Assembly: GCA_003561145.1 (NCBI GenBank)
Contig: PWXL01000204.1
Span: 1 to 5,566, forward strand
Origin: Candidatus Atribacteria bacterium
GTDB lineage: Bacteria > Atribacterota > Atribacteria > Atribacterales > Atribacteraceae
Reading direction: 5' to 3'
DNA length: 5,566 nt
A program made the translations under genes and the position numbers. The notes beneath the pieces were generated by a model, which saw only the letters and a list, made by a program, of their open reading frames with translations, did no database searches and was not told the origin of the DNA. Of the stretch, positions 1-5,458 are shown piece after piece (within the stretch, counting starts at the first letter, position 1; each line of letters begins with the position of its first letter).

Positions 1-36
1 CTCTAACCGCTTTCCCACAACACATTGCTGGAGAAT

Positions 37-73
37 AAAAAAGTCCCCGACTCAGCAGCGAGCCGAGGACTTT
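37..73 (-). terminator. Intrinsic terminator of the cobalamin riboswitch
   Basis: Read on the minus strand, AAAGUCC (73-67) pairs with GGACUUU (46-40). The stem continues inward as CGGCUC with GAGUCG, including one G-U pair, around a small loop. The 3' arm runs straight into six U residues (42-37). This is a textbook rho-independent terminator placed about 15 nt after the B12 aptamer, so it is the likely expression platform: transcription would stop when cobalamin is bound. An alternative hairpin, CGAGGA (86-81) with UCCUCG (69-64), would consume the 5' arm and could act as antiterminator; that part is inference. Confidence 0.9.
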
Positions 74-87
74 ACCTTCATCCTCGC

Positions 88-250
88 GCCTTTTCCGCGG
101 CAGGTCTTCTGGCTCGGGTTCCTCGCGCCTTCACGCCTTCCCGGTTTCCCAGTGGCTCCTGGAAGACGCTCCCCCTCACAGCGGCGGGTCCGCGCCGGCT
201 TCACACCGGACTTCCCTATTCTCCGCACTCGGCGGCACCACGGAAAATGC
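88..250 (-). promoter_or_regulatory. Cobalamin (B12) riboswitch aptamer
   Basis: The minus strand carries the conserved pieces of the cobalamin aptamer in order: AAUAGGGAA, then GGUGUGAAGCCGG, then a GACCCGCCGCUGUGA core, then GCCACUG, GGGAAGGC, and finally the B12 box AGCCAGAAGACCUGCC (114-99). A closing P1 helix is visible: GCAUUUUCCGUGG (250-238) pairs with CCGCGGAAAAGGC (100-88) with one mismatch. The element binds adenosylcobalamin or a related corrinoid and normally represses B12 synthesis or transport genes, or genes with B12-independent substitutes. The regulated gene reads leftward and starts beyond position 1, so its identity cannot be seen. A long reading frame on the opposite strand here is only a shadow of the RNA. 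Confidence 0.95.
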
Positions 251-268
251 CTCTCTTCATTTTTCCTT

Positions 269-297
269 ATCTTAGCGTAATCAATGATTTTGTACAA
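269..297 (-). promoter_or_regulatory. Promoter of the cobalamin riboswitch transcript
   Basis: On the minus strand TTGTAC (297-292) and TAAGAT (274-269) are separated by 17 bp, the ideal spacing for a sigma-70/sigma-A promoter. The -35 matches consensus at three positions and the -10 at four. Transcription would start near 262, about 12 nt before the P1 helix of the aptamer, which fits a riboswitch leader well. The placement is the main support; the boxes themselves are moderate. Confidence 0.6.
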
Positions 298-523
298 CTA
301 ATCAAAATTTTGGCCGAAAACCAGCGCCAAACAATGCAAAGCCCGTCACAGTTCGGTGCGGTGGACAACTTGGGAGAATGTACCTGTATAACGGAAGAGA
401 TGCTCACTGAAAAACCGCGGTATTATTTTTACAGTCTCCCAAAGGTGCATCACATGGGCATTCGTACACTCGAACTCTCTCGAGAGGGTATAGGGCCTGA
501 AGAATTTGACTTCGTGGAAAGTC

Positions 524-543
524 TGTGGATAAGTGGTGGATAA
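524..543 (-). promoter_or_regulatory. Pair of DnaA-box-like sites in helical phase
   Basis: TGTGGATAA at 524-532 is the exact reverse complement of the consensus DnaA box TTATCCACA. GGTGGATAA at 535-543 differs from it at one position. They have the same orientation and are 11 bp apart, about one helical turn. An AT-rich stretch follows (541-576). Two sites are too few to call an origin; a DnaA-regulated promoter or coincidence are the alternatives. Confidence 0.35.
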
Positions 544-599
544 GCTTAAAGCCAATTGGTAAGAGTATTATAAAAAGGGGTTTCTTGCCGCTATGGCTA

Positions 600-608
600 T
601 GATATACT
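600..608 (+). promoter_or_regulatory. Extended -10 promoter element (weak candidate)
   Basis: TGA followed by TATACT gives an extended -10 motif (TGn plus a five-of-six -10 box). No good -35 box lies 16-18 bp upstream. Transcription would begin near 615 and could feed the frame open from 574 to 876 or read into the ROK gene. It stands alone as a motif, so confidence is low. Confidence 0.3.
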
Positions 609-849
609 CTCCAGTCTTCCAGCAGGAAACCACCAGCCGGTTACGGTGATTCACGTGGACTATTTCCCCTGCCATAGCACAACCACGGAGAAAGAAGACC
701 TTTTCACCGTGTTCAAGGTTACATTGCAAAAATTCGATCAAAAAAAGTATGTCGCAACTACAGCTGCATATTTTTACAAAGAAAGATTCCTGAAAAAGAT
801 AAAATATGGCAAAGAAAAGCCCCAGATGGGGGAAATGAGTGAAGAAAGC

Positions 850-877
850 TTTATATCCTTTCGGTTTGTGCTATAAT
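850..877 (+). promoter_or_regulatory. Promoter of the ROK regulator gene
   Basis: TATAAT at 872-877 is a perfect -10 box and is preceded by TGC (869-871), making an extended -10. TTTATA at 850-855 is a four-of-six -35 box at 16 bp spacing. Transcription would start around 884, giving a leader of about 25 nt before the ATG at 910. It is the best promoter in front of this gene. Confidence 0.7.
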
Positions 878-884
878 AGTCACA
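867..884. promoter_or_regulatory. Near-palindromic operator candidate over the ROK promoter
   Basis: TGTGCTAT (867-874) and ATAGTCACA (876-884) form an inverted repeat around the A at 875, perfect except for one extra T in the right arm. It covers the -10 box and the predicted start of transcription. ROK repressors bind palindromic operators and often repress their own genes, so self-regulation is a reasonable inference. The ends recall CRP-type TGTGA/TCACA half-sites, but the spacing is 2 bp too long for the classical CRP site. Confidence 0.4.
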
Positions 885-895
885 GCAAAAAGGTA

Positions 896-903
896 AAAGG
901 AGG
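896..903 (+). promoter_or_regulatory. Strong ribosome binding site of the ROK gene
   Basis: AAAGGAGG is a full Shine-Dalgarno match placed 6 nt before ATG 910. It fixes the start codon. It also contrasts with the two motility genes in this window, neither of which has a usable Shine-Dalgarno sequence at its start. Confidence 0.9.
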
Positions 904-909
904 CTCATT

Positions 910-2157
910 ATGCCGAGAAGAAAAAATAGCAACGTGAGGAATTACTATAAAGCTCTTATAAAAAACTTAACACGAAAAAACGGCCCGCTCTCCCGTACCA
1001 CCCTGCGTAAGCTCACGGGTATGCGCCCGGCCAGTATTACTGACGTGACCAAAGAGCTTTTACGGGAAGGGATCGTACGGGAGAGCGGGCATGAAAGCTC
1101 CAAGCGTGGCAGGCGCAAAGTGTTACTGGATATCAATCCCGATGGCGGTCGAGCGGTCACGGTGGATTTCAATTCAACCCGTGTTTTGGGTTTAGGGGCT
1201 GACTTGAAGCTTGGAGTGTGTTACAAGACCAGGCGTGCCCTGCCCGAGAGGCCATCCAAGGATGATATTATTAAGGCCCTCAAGGGAGTGCTTCATGAAG
1301 TTGTCGATTCACCTGGAGTGCAGACCGCTCCTATTCTAGGGATTGGGATTGCCGATCCAGGTATCGTGGATGTGAGGTCCGGCAAAGCAGTCTTTGCAAC
1401 ACAGGTGAAAGGTTGGGAAAATGTTCCGCTGCGGGAAATTATGGCTGATGAGTTCCCATACTCGTTTTTTATTGAAAGTGACACACGGTGCCGGCTGGTT
1501 GCTGAAAAAAGCCTGGGTGTAGCCCGCCCCTATAATGATATCCTGATGGTGGAGTTATCCACAGGCATTGGCGCGGGAGTGATGTCAGAAGGGCGCCTGT
1601 TCCGGGGGAGCCGTGGGGCGGCAGGAGAAATCGGGCACATGATGATGATCGAAAATGGTCCATACTGTAACTGCGGCAGCCAAGGGTGCCTGGAAGCACT
1701 GGCCTCTTCCCGGGCGGTTGTACAGCGAGTCTCCGATGCCATCCGTTCCGGGGCTGCCTCCATGCTCGAGGAGATGTCAAGGGGTGACCTCTCCCGCATT
1801 GATATTCACATGGTGGCACAGGCCCTGGAAGAGGGGGATAAACTTTCCCTCCGGTTGGTGGAAGAGACCGGCCGGTTGATAGGTGAAGCCATCTCCAACG
1901 CCGTAAACCTGTATAATCCGGAAGTGGTGGTGCTTACGGGAGAACTCCTGGCCTTCGGGGAAAACATTCTGGTTCCTATTGAAGGAACGGTGAAGCGCCA
2001 GGCGTTGAGCTACAGCACATCAGAGCTTAGCATCGAAGTAGCAGAAGTTGGTGACGAGGGTGCCGCCTGGGGCATGGCAGCTTTGGTTCTCGACCAGATT
2101 TTCGAGGTACGGGGACTGCATCTGCAGGAAGAGGAACCGGAGGAAAGGAGCGCTTGA
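910..2157 (+). CDS. ROK-family transcriptional regulator (NagC/Mlc/XylR type)
   Basis: The product (415 aa) is a sugar-responsive DNA-binding regulator by family. Residues 12-72 form a winged helix-turn-helix (recognition region around 27-50, basic wing SSKRGRRK near 63-70). Residues 82-395 are the ROK fold. The ROK signature is clear: LSTGIGAG at 216-223, then GAAGEIGH at 236-243. His243 with Cys253, Cys255 and Cys260 (CNCGSQGC) matches the structural zinc site. The phosphate loop of sugar kinases (DxGxT) reads DFNST at 86-90, and the ENDAN catalytic motif reads ESDTR at 189-193. The aspartate is kept but glycines are lost, pointing to a regulator rather than a kinase. The start is secure: AAAGGAGG at 896-903 lies 6 nt before ATG. 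The length is normal for the family and the tail is acidic. The inducer is unknown; no sugar genes are in view. Confidence 0.93.
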   Translation: MPRRKNSNVRNYYKALIKNLTRKNGPLSRTTLRKLTGMRPASITDVTKELLREGIVRESGHESSKRGRRKVLLDINPDGGRAVTVDFNSTRVLGLGADLKLGVCYKTRRALPERPSKDDIIKALKGVLHEVVDSPGVQTAPILGIGIADPGIVDVRSGKAVFATQVKGWENVPLREIMADEFPYSFFIESDTRCRLVAEKSLGVARPYNDILMVELSTGIGAGVMSEGRLFRGSRGAAGEIGHMMMIENGPYCNCGSQGCLEALASSRAVVQRVSDAIRSGAASMLEEMSRGDLSRIDIHMVAQALEEGDKLSLRLVEETGRLIGEAISNAVNLYNPEVVVLTGELLAFGENILVPIEGTVKRQALSYSTSELSIEVAEVGDEGAAWGMAALVLDQIFEVRGLHLQEEEPEERSA

Positions 2158-2176
2158 ATACAAAGAGGTAATTTTC

Positions 2177-2185
2177 ATGCAATAA
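2177..2185 (+). other. Two-codon mini-ORF upstream of cheA
   Basis: AAAGAGG (2162-2168) stands 8 nt before ATG CAA TAA. This well-placed ribosome site starts a frame that ends after Met-Gln. It lies in the 79-nt gap between the ROK stop codon and the cheA reading frame. It could simply be chance, or a stalling or loading site for ribosomes; too short to judge from sequence alone. Confidence 0.25.
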
Positions 2186-2236
2186 AAATTTCGCTTTCCT
2201 GATAATGTAAGGACAGCGCAGTCACCTTTCAGGCGG

Positions 2237-4366
2237 ATGCTCGGAACCATGTGTGGAGATCGAGGCTATTCGGCCGGAGTGATGCATTGTGTAGAAAGCC
2301 GTAGTGGGCGAACAGTGGCTGACCTTCTTGGTACCAAAAAATTCGTAAGAGTGTTTCTGGAAAAAGTTACCGAACACATAGAATACCTGGAGAAGAATCT
2401 GCTTCACATGGAAACGGACCCTGAGAATACTGAACGGATACAGGCAGCTTTCCGTTCTTGTCATACCATAGAGGGTTCTTTCCTTTCAATGGGTTTTTCC
2501 CGCTTGGGCGAGCTTGCGCATGTAATGGCAAATCTTTTGGAATGTGTAAGTAATTCCTCTTTCGGTGTGTCTCCTTCAACGGTCGACTTACTGCTTCGTG
2601 GAGTGCACACCATGAAGAGGCTGCGGAATGATATGCTCCAGCTGGGTTCAGAACCCGACCTTGATATTTCAGACCTTGTCTCCTCTCTCAAGAGCTGTAC
2701 GCAGCATGAAATACTATCTCCTCCAACCGGTTCCTGTTCTGCTAAAAAAAGGGATTCTGCTCCCACACACACCGCATTTGTCCATCCCGTCGGAGATTGT
2801 GCAAAAAAAGACTTCCTGGTTCGGGTAAGGGTCGTGGAAAATTGCTCCATGAAAGAAGTTCGTGCTTATCTCGTTATCAACCGGCTGCAGGACATGGAAG
2901 CTGAGGTGATTTCAATTACGCCTCCTTTTGAGGATTTGGAGGCGGAAAATTTTGGACGCGATTTTTCAGTGATGGTGCGTGCAGCGTGTGACCCAGATCA
3001 ACTTGCCGCATGCATCCGTACGATATCTGAAATCGAAGAGGTTCAGGTATCCCCTCTGCGGAAAGAAAAGATACCGTCACAACCGGTGCAGGAAACGGTG
3101 GAAAGCAGAGAAAAACCACGATTGAACCATCGCCAGAAAAAGGCAGCATGGGTGGCAGTGGAACAGCTCGATTCGCTTCTTGACCTGGTGGGAGAACTGC
3201 TCATAGACTGCTCGCAGTTAAAGGACAACATCCGGCGGTTGAATGAAGAGCATAATAAGTCTCCCTTCAAGAGTTCACTGGATGACACTATAACCCACAT
3301 GAGCCTGGTGGCAAACGAACTGCAGACAGAAATAATGAAAGCCCGTATGATACCTCTTACGGAAGTTTTTCACAGCTTACCCCCCGTTGTGAGGGATTTG
3401 GCACGTACCTCAGGAAAAGAGATCGATTTCTCGATGGAGGGCGAGGAAACGGAACTCGATTGTTCGATCCTGGAGGAAATGAGCAACCCTCTCATACACC
3501 TTCTGCAGAATGCCATCGACCATGGCATAGAAGAAAAAAATGAGCGCAAACGGGCAGGAAAGCCGGAGCGGGGGCATATCTTTCTCAAGGCATACCAGGA
3601 AGAGGGCTCCGTTGTTATTATGGTGAAAGACGACGGGATGGGTATTCCTCTTTCGAAAGTGCGTTCACGTGCCCTTGAGATGGGGCTTTTCACCCCGGAA
3701 AATCTGAGCAATATGGCAGACAGGGAAATCATAGAAATTATTTTTCACCCGGATTTTTCTATGAAAAATAGAGGGACGGATGTTTCCACCCGCGGAAGCG
3801 GAATGGACATGGTCAAGCGCACTCTCAAGCGGGCCAAGGGCCAGGTATGTATACAGAGCGCAGAAGGCCGGGGAACGACTGTCTCTCTCCGACTCCCCTT
3901 GACCCTCGATGTTGTGAGGGCTCTTATAGTCAGAACTGACGGAGCGGTTTATGCCCTTCCCCTTTCGGAAGTGGTTGAAATAGAAAAGATCCACACAAAG
4001 GAAACCCACCGGGTAAACACAGTACTGACTACCATTTTCCGGGGGAATACACTATCACTTTTTGAGCTCCGGGAACTCCTCAGTTCCAGGCAAACGAAGC
4101 ACCCGGAGGAAAAGGAAACACCTGAATTTCTGCATGCCATAGTAGTGAATACCACGGGAGGAAGAGCCGGACTGGTGGTAGAGGAGATAATGGGAAAAGA
4201 GGGAATTGTGATACAAACCCTTGGTTCATGTATTGGTGATACCCCGGGATTGAGAGGGGCTGCCATCCTGGGGGACGGCGGTATTGCTCTTGTCCTCGAC
4301 GTTGCCGGTCTTTTTTGGAACTTTCCGGGGCAGAAAGCTAATGATCGTTGCCCGGAAAAATACTGA
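2237..4366 (+). CDS. cheA: Chemotaxis histidine kinase CheA
   Basis: CheA senses receptor state through CheW, autophosphorylates on its Hpt domain and passes phosphate to CheY and CheB to steer flagellar rotation. Domains in the 709-residue frame: Hpt (P1) about 35-150 with phospho-acceptor His76; a P2-like response-regulator docking domain about 192-272; dimerisation helices (P3) about 305-385; the ATP-binding kinase domain (P4) about 386-555; and a CheW-like P5 domain about 556-695. In P4 the N box (HLLQNAIDHGIE, Asn425), G1 box (DDGMGI, 465-470), F box (FHPDF, 503-507) and G2 box (RGSGMDMVK, 519-527) are intact. In P1 the usual HxxKG is HTIEG (Glu79 for Lys), and the position matching E. 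coli Glu70 is Ala98. The start is uncertain: ATGs at 2237, 2249 and 2282 and GTG at 2315 all lack a good ribosome site, and the conserved domain begins near residue 30. A terminator follows the gene. Confidence 0.93.
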   Translation: MLGTMCGDRGYSAGVMHCVESRSGRTVADLLGTKKFVRVFLEKVTEHIEYLEKNLLHMETDPENTERIQAAFRSCHTIEGSFLSMGFSRLGELAHVMANLLECVSNSSFGVSPSTVDLLLRGVHTMKRLRNDMLQLGSEPDLDISDLVSSLKSCTQHEILSPPTGSCSAKKRDSAPTHTAFVHPVGDCAKKDFLVRVRVVENCSMKEVRAYLVINRLQDMEAEVISITPPFEDLEAENFGRDFSVMVRAACDPDQLAACIRTISEIEEVQVSPLRKEKIPSQPVQETVESREKPRLNHRQKKAAWVAVEQLDSLLDLVGELLIDCSQLKDNIRRLNEEHNKSPFKSSLDDTITHMSLVANELQTEIMKARMIPLTEVFHSLPPVVRDLARTSGKEIDFSMEGEETELDCSILEEMSNPLIHLLQNAIDHGIEEKNERKRAGKPERGHIFLKAYQEEGSVVIMVKDDGMGIPLSKVRSRALEMGLFTPENLSNMADREIIEIIFHPDFSMKNRGTDVSTRGSGMDMVKRTLKRAKGQVCIQSAEGRGTTVSLRLPLTLDVVRALIVRTDGAVYALPLSEVVEIEKIHTKETHRVNTVLTTIFRGNTLSLFELRELLSSRQTKHPEEKETPEFLHAIVVNTTGGRAGLVVEEIMGKEGIVIQTLGSCIGDTPGLRGAAILGDGGIALVLDVAGLFWNFPGQKANDRCPEKY

Positions 4367-4389
4367 TCATAGATCCTATCGTGGTTTTC

Positions 4390-4444
4390 AAGAATGGCAC
4401 CCTGTTAGGTGCTGACCGAAAAGCGGTTTCTGCATTCTTTTTTT
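4390..4444 (+). terminator. Branched intrinsic terminator after cheA
   Basis: AAGAATG (4390-4396) pairs with CATTCTT (4433-4439), enclosing two smaller hairpins: GCACC (4397-4401) with GGTGC (4408-4412), and ACCG (4415-4418) with CGGT (4424-4427). The closing arm runs into seven T residues (4438-4444). The result is a three-way-junction terminator rather than the usual single hairpin. It sits 24 nt after the cheA stop codon and would insulate the sigma-factor gene from cheA transcription. Confidence 0.7.
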
Positions 4445-4470
4445 CCGAAAAGACCAAGTTGTGGTATTCT
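4442..4470 (+). promoter_or_regulatory. Candidate promoter for the sigma-factor leader
   Basis: TATTCT at 4465-4470 matches the -10 consensus at four of six positions and is preceded by TGG (4462-4464), giving an extended -10. The -35 region at 17 bp spacing (TTTCCG, 4442-4447) is poor. Its position right after the terminator and about 20 nt before the structured leader supports it. I saw no sigma-28-type promoter (TAAA with CCGATA) here. Confidence 0.4.
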
Positions 4471-4491
4471 TCCTGTGAGCATGAAACAATC

Positions 4492-4582
4492 GGGAGACCG
4501 GTGCCTGTACAGTAGGGCTGAGAGGGCTTATTGTTGCATGATGGTTGTTAGGGTAACCTGATACCACCTTTTATTATCTCCC
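4492..4582 (+). promoter_or_regulatory. Structured leader RNA upstream of the sigma-factor gene
   Basis: GGGAGA (4492-4497) pairs exactly with TCTCCC (4577-4582), closing a domain of about 90 nt. Inside are a small hairpin, GCCU (4503-4506) with GGGC (4515-4518), and a longer one, TGG-T-TGTTAGG (4542-4552) with CCTGATACCA (4557-4566), with one bulged T and a GUAA tetraloop of the GNRA class. The internal segment has GGGCT twice (4515-4519, 4524-4528). Parts resemble the thiamine-pyrophosphate aptamer (GGUGC, GCUGAGA, ACCUGAU), but the required second half is absent. It may be an undescribed cis-regulatory RNA; the pairings are seen by eye and covariation is untested. Confidence 0.4.
4542..4576 (+). 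terminator. Possible attenuator hairpin in the sigma-factor leader
   Basis: The GUAA-capped hairpin (4542-4566) is followed after two C residues by TTTTATTAT. This could act as a weak intrinsic terminator about 45 nt before the sigma-factor ATG. Its U tract is interrupted and set back from the stem, so it would be leaky at best. Together with the outer helix at 4492-4582 it could make an on/off switch, but that is inference. Confidence 0.3.
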
Positions 4583-4599
4583 TCTCTCCTGATAAAAAA

Positions 4600-5403
4600 A
4601 TGAGGATACAGTATGGAACCATGAATCTATCGAAAAGCCATAAAATCATCGAAGAAGCTTGGAATGTCTTCCTGCTTACCGGTGATCCCGTTCAAAAAGA
4701 CCGCCTGATCGAACATTATCTCTACCTGGTCAAAATTGCTATGGGCCGGTTGATATATACACTTCCTTCATATATTGACAGGGAGGACCTGGAAGGATAC
4801 GGCGTTATTGGATTATTGCAAGCCCTTGAGAGATTTCGTCCGGAAGCAGGAGTAAGGTTTGAGACGTACGCTCTTTCCCGCATTCGTGGTTCAGCGATCG
4901 ATTATCTCCGCAGCCTTGACCCCTTGAGTCGGGGGCAACGTAAAACCTTCAAAGAAATAATGGTTGTCTGGCAAACATTACAACGGGATTTCGGGCGGGA
5001 TCCAACTCTGGAAGAAATTGCCGATGAAATGAATATGTCAATGGAGGAAGTGAGCTGGGTTATCGAAAAACATAAATCCAGTGTGTTCTTTTCCCTTGAG
5101 CAGGAACGCAAGGAAAACGGAAGATCGCTGGGAGAAGAAGTCATCGACCAGCACCCGCGCTGTAACCCACAGGAAATTTTAGAGAACAAGGAGTTGGTGG
5201 AATTTCTTGGCCGGGTGGTGGACGAGCTGCCTGAACGGGAGAAGCTCTGTATTACCCTTTACTATTTTGAAGGTCTCACCCTCAAGGAAATGGGGGCCGT
5301 ACTGGAAGTTGGGGAGTCACGGGTATCACAGATACTCTCCCGAGCTATCATCAAGTTACGCTCGCGGATGGATGAGTGGAAAGGCGGAAAGGATGAAGAG
5401 TGA
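4600..5403 (+). CDS. Flagellar-type RNA polymerase sigma factor (FliA/SigD/WhiG family)
   Basis: This sigma-70-family factor would direct RNA polymerase to late flagellar and chemotaxis promoters; WhiG relatives control development instead. In the 267-residue frame, region 2 spans about 34-107, with the core-binding and -10-reading segment DLEGYGVIGLLQ (63-74) and RFETYALSRIRG (86-97). Region 3 spans about 113-165 (DPTLEEIADEMNMS, 134-147). Region 4 spans about 200-256, with the helix-turn-helix GLTLKEMGAVLEV (225-237) and ESRVSQILSRAI (239-250). Length and lack of region 1.1 fit the sigma-28 group. The usual DWxPR linker after region 2 reads DPLSR (107-111), so its tryptophan is missing. Two starts are possible, ATG 4600 (Met1) and ATG 4621 (Met8). 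Neither has a Shine-Dalgarno at normal distance, but Met8 overlaps the stop of a minicistron. No anti-sigma gene (flgM) is visible. Adjacent cheA supports a motility role. Confidence 0.92.
   Translation: MRIQYGTMNLSKSHKIIEEAWNVFLLTGDPVQKDRLIEHYLYLVKIAMGRLIYTLPSYIDREDLEGYGVIGLLQALERFRPEAGVRFETYALSRIRGSAIDYLRSLDPLSRGQRKTFKEIMVVWQTLQRDFGRDPTLEEIADEMNMSMEEVSWVIEKHKSSVFFSLEQERKENGRSLGEEVIDQHPRCNPQEILENKELVEFLGRVVDELPEREKLCITLYYFEGLTLKEMGAVLEVGESRVSQILSRAIIKLRSRMDEWKGGKDEE
4613..4624 (+). other. Three-codon minicistron coupled to the sigma-factor start
   Basis: GAGGA (4602-4606) lies 6 nt before ATG 4613, in a different frame from the sigma gene. The frame reads ATG GAA CCA TGA, and its stop overlaps the in-frame sigma ATG at 4621 as ATGA, the classical arrangement for translational coupling. 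This offers a way to start the sigma factor at Met8, which otherwise lacks a well-spaced ribosome site. If ATG 4600 is the true start, the motif is a coincidence. Confidence 0.35.
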
Positions 5404-5458
5404 GAATACACAATCGTAAACAGCCCTGCAGGGGACTTGCAAAGGCTATAGGCGGATA

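Larger units (their letters stand above)
300..849. other. Intergenic stretch without a confident gene
   Basis: This stretch separates the leftward B12 leader promoter from the rightward ROK gene. Two plus-strand frames are open but unconvincing. One runs from ATG 334 to 543 (69 residues, ending SLWISGG). The other is open from 574 and has a possible GTG start at 646; it ends with the TAA at 874-876 inside the ROK promoter. Neither has a Shine-Dalgarno sequence or a domain I recognise. The stretch also has short palindromes (CTCTCGAGAG at 477-486, CCAATTGG at 552-559), two DnaA-box-like sites (524-543) and an extended -10 element (600-608). No tRNA or known RNA was seen. It may contain decayed genes, but nothing proves that. 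Confidence 0.5.

Noticed and set aside
25..543. Plus-strand frame of 172 residues
   Set aside because: Its first two thirds lie antisense to the cobalamin riboswitch, terminator and promoter, whose conserved elements explain the sequence. The part after 334 is discussed separately as a weak possibility.
524..576. Replication origin
   Set aside because: Only two DnaA-like boxes are present, and there is no dnaA, dnaN, rep gene or iteron array nearby.
807..831. Minus-strand terminator (CCCC/GGGG hairpin followed by TTTTCTTT)
   Set aside because: The stem is only 4 bp, the U tract is interrupted, and no minus-strand gene lies upstream of it.
1469..1819. Minus-strand frame of 116 residues within the ROK gene
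   Set aside because: It is a shadow of a gene whose zinc site and ROK signature are unmistakable; it has no ribosome site or domain.
2461..2850. Minus-strand frames of up to 129 residues within cheA
   Set aside because: They are antisense to the Hpt and P2 domains of CheA and have no recognisable features of their own.
4498..4568. Thiamine-pyrophosphate riboswitch
   Set aside because: GGUGC, GCUGAGA and ACCUGAU are reminiscent of it. However, the P2 helix cannot form after GCUGAGA, and the GGnUAAUnCCnGCGnAGGGA half is missing. The gene downstream is not a thiamine gene.
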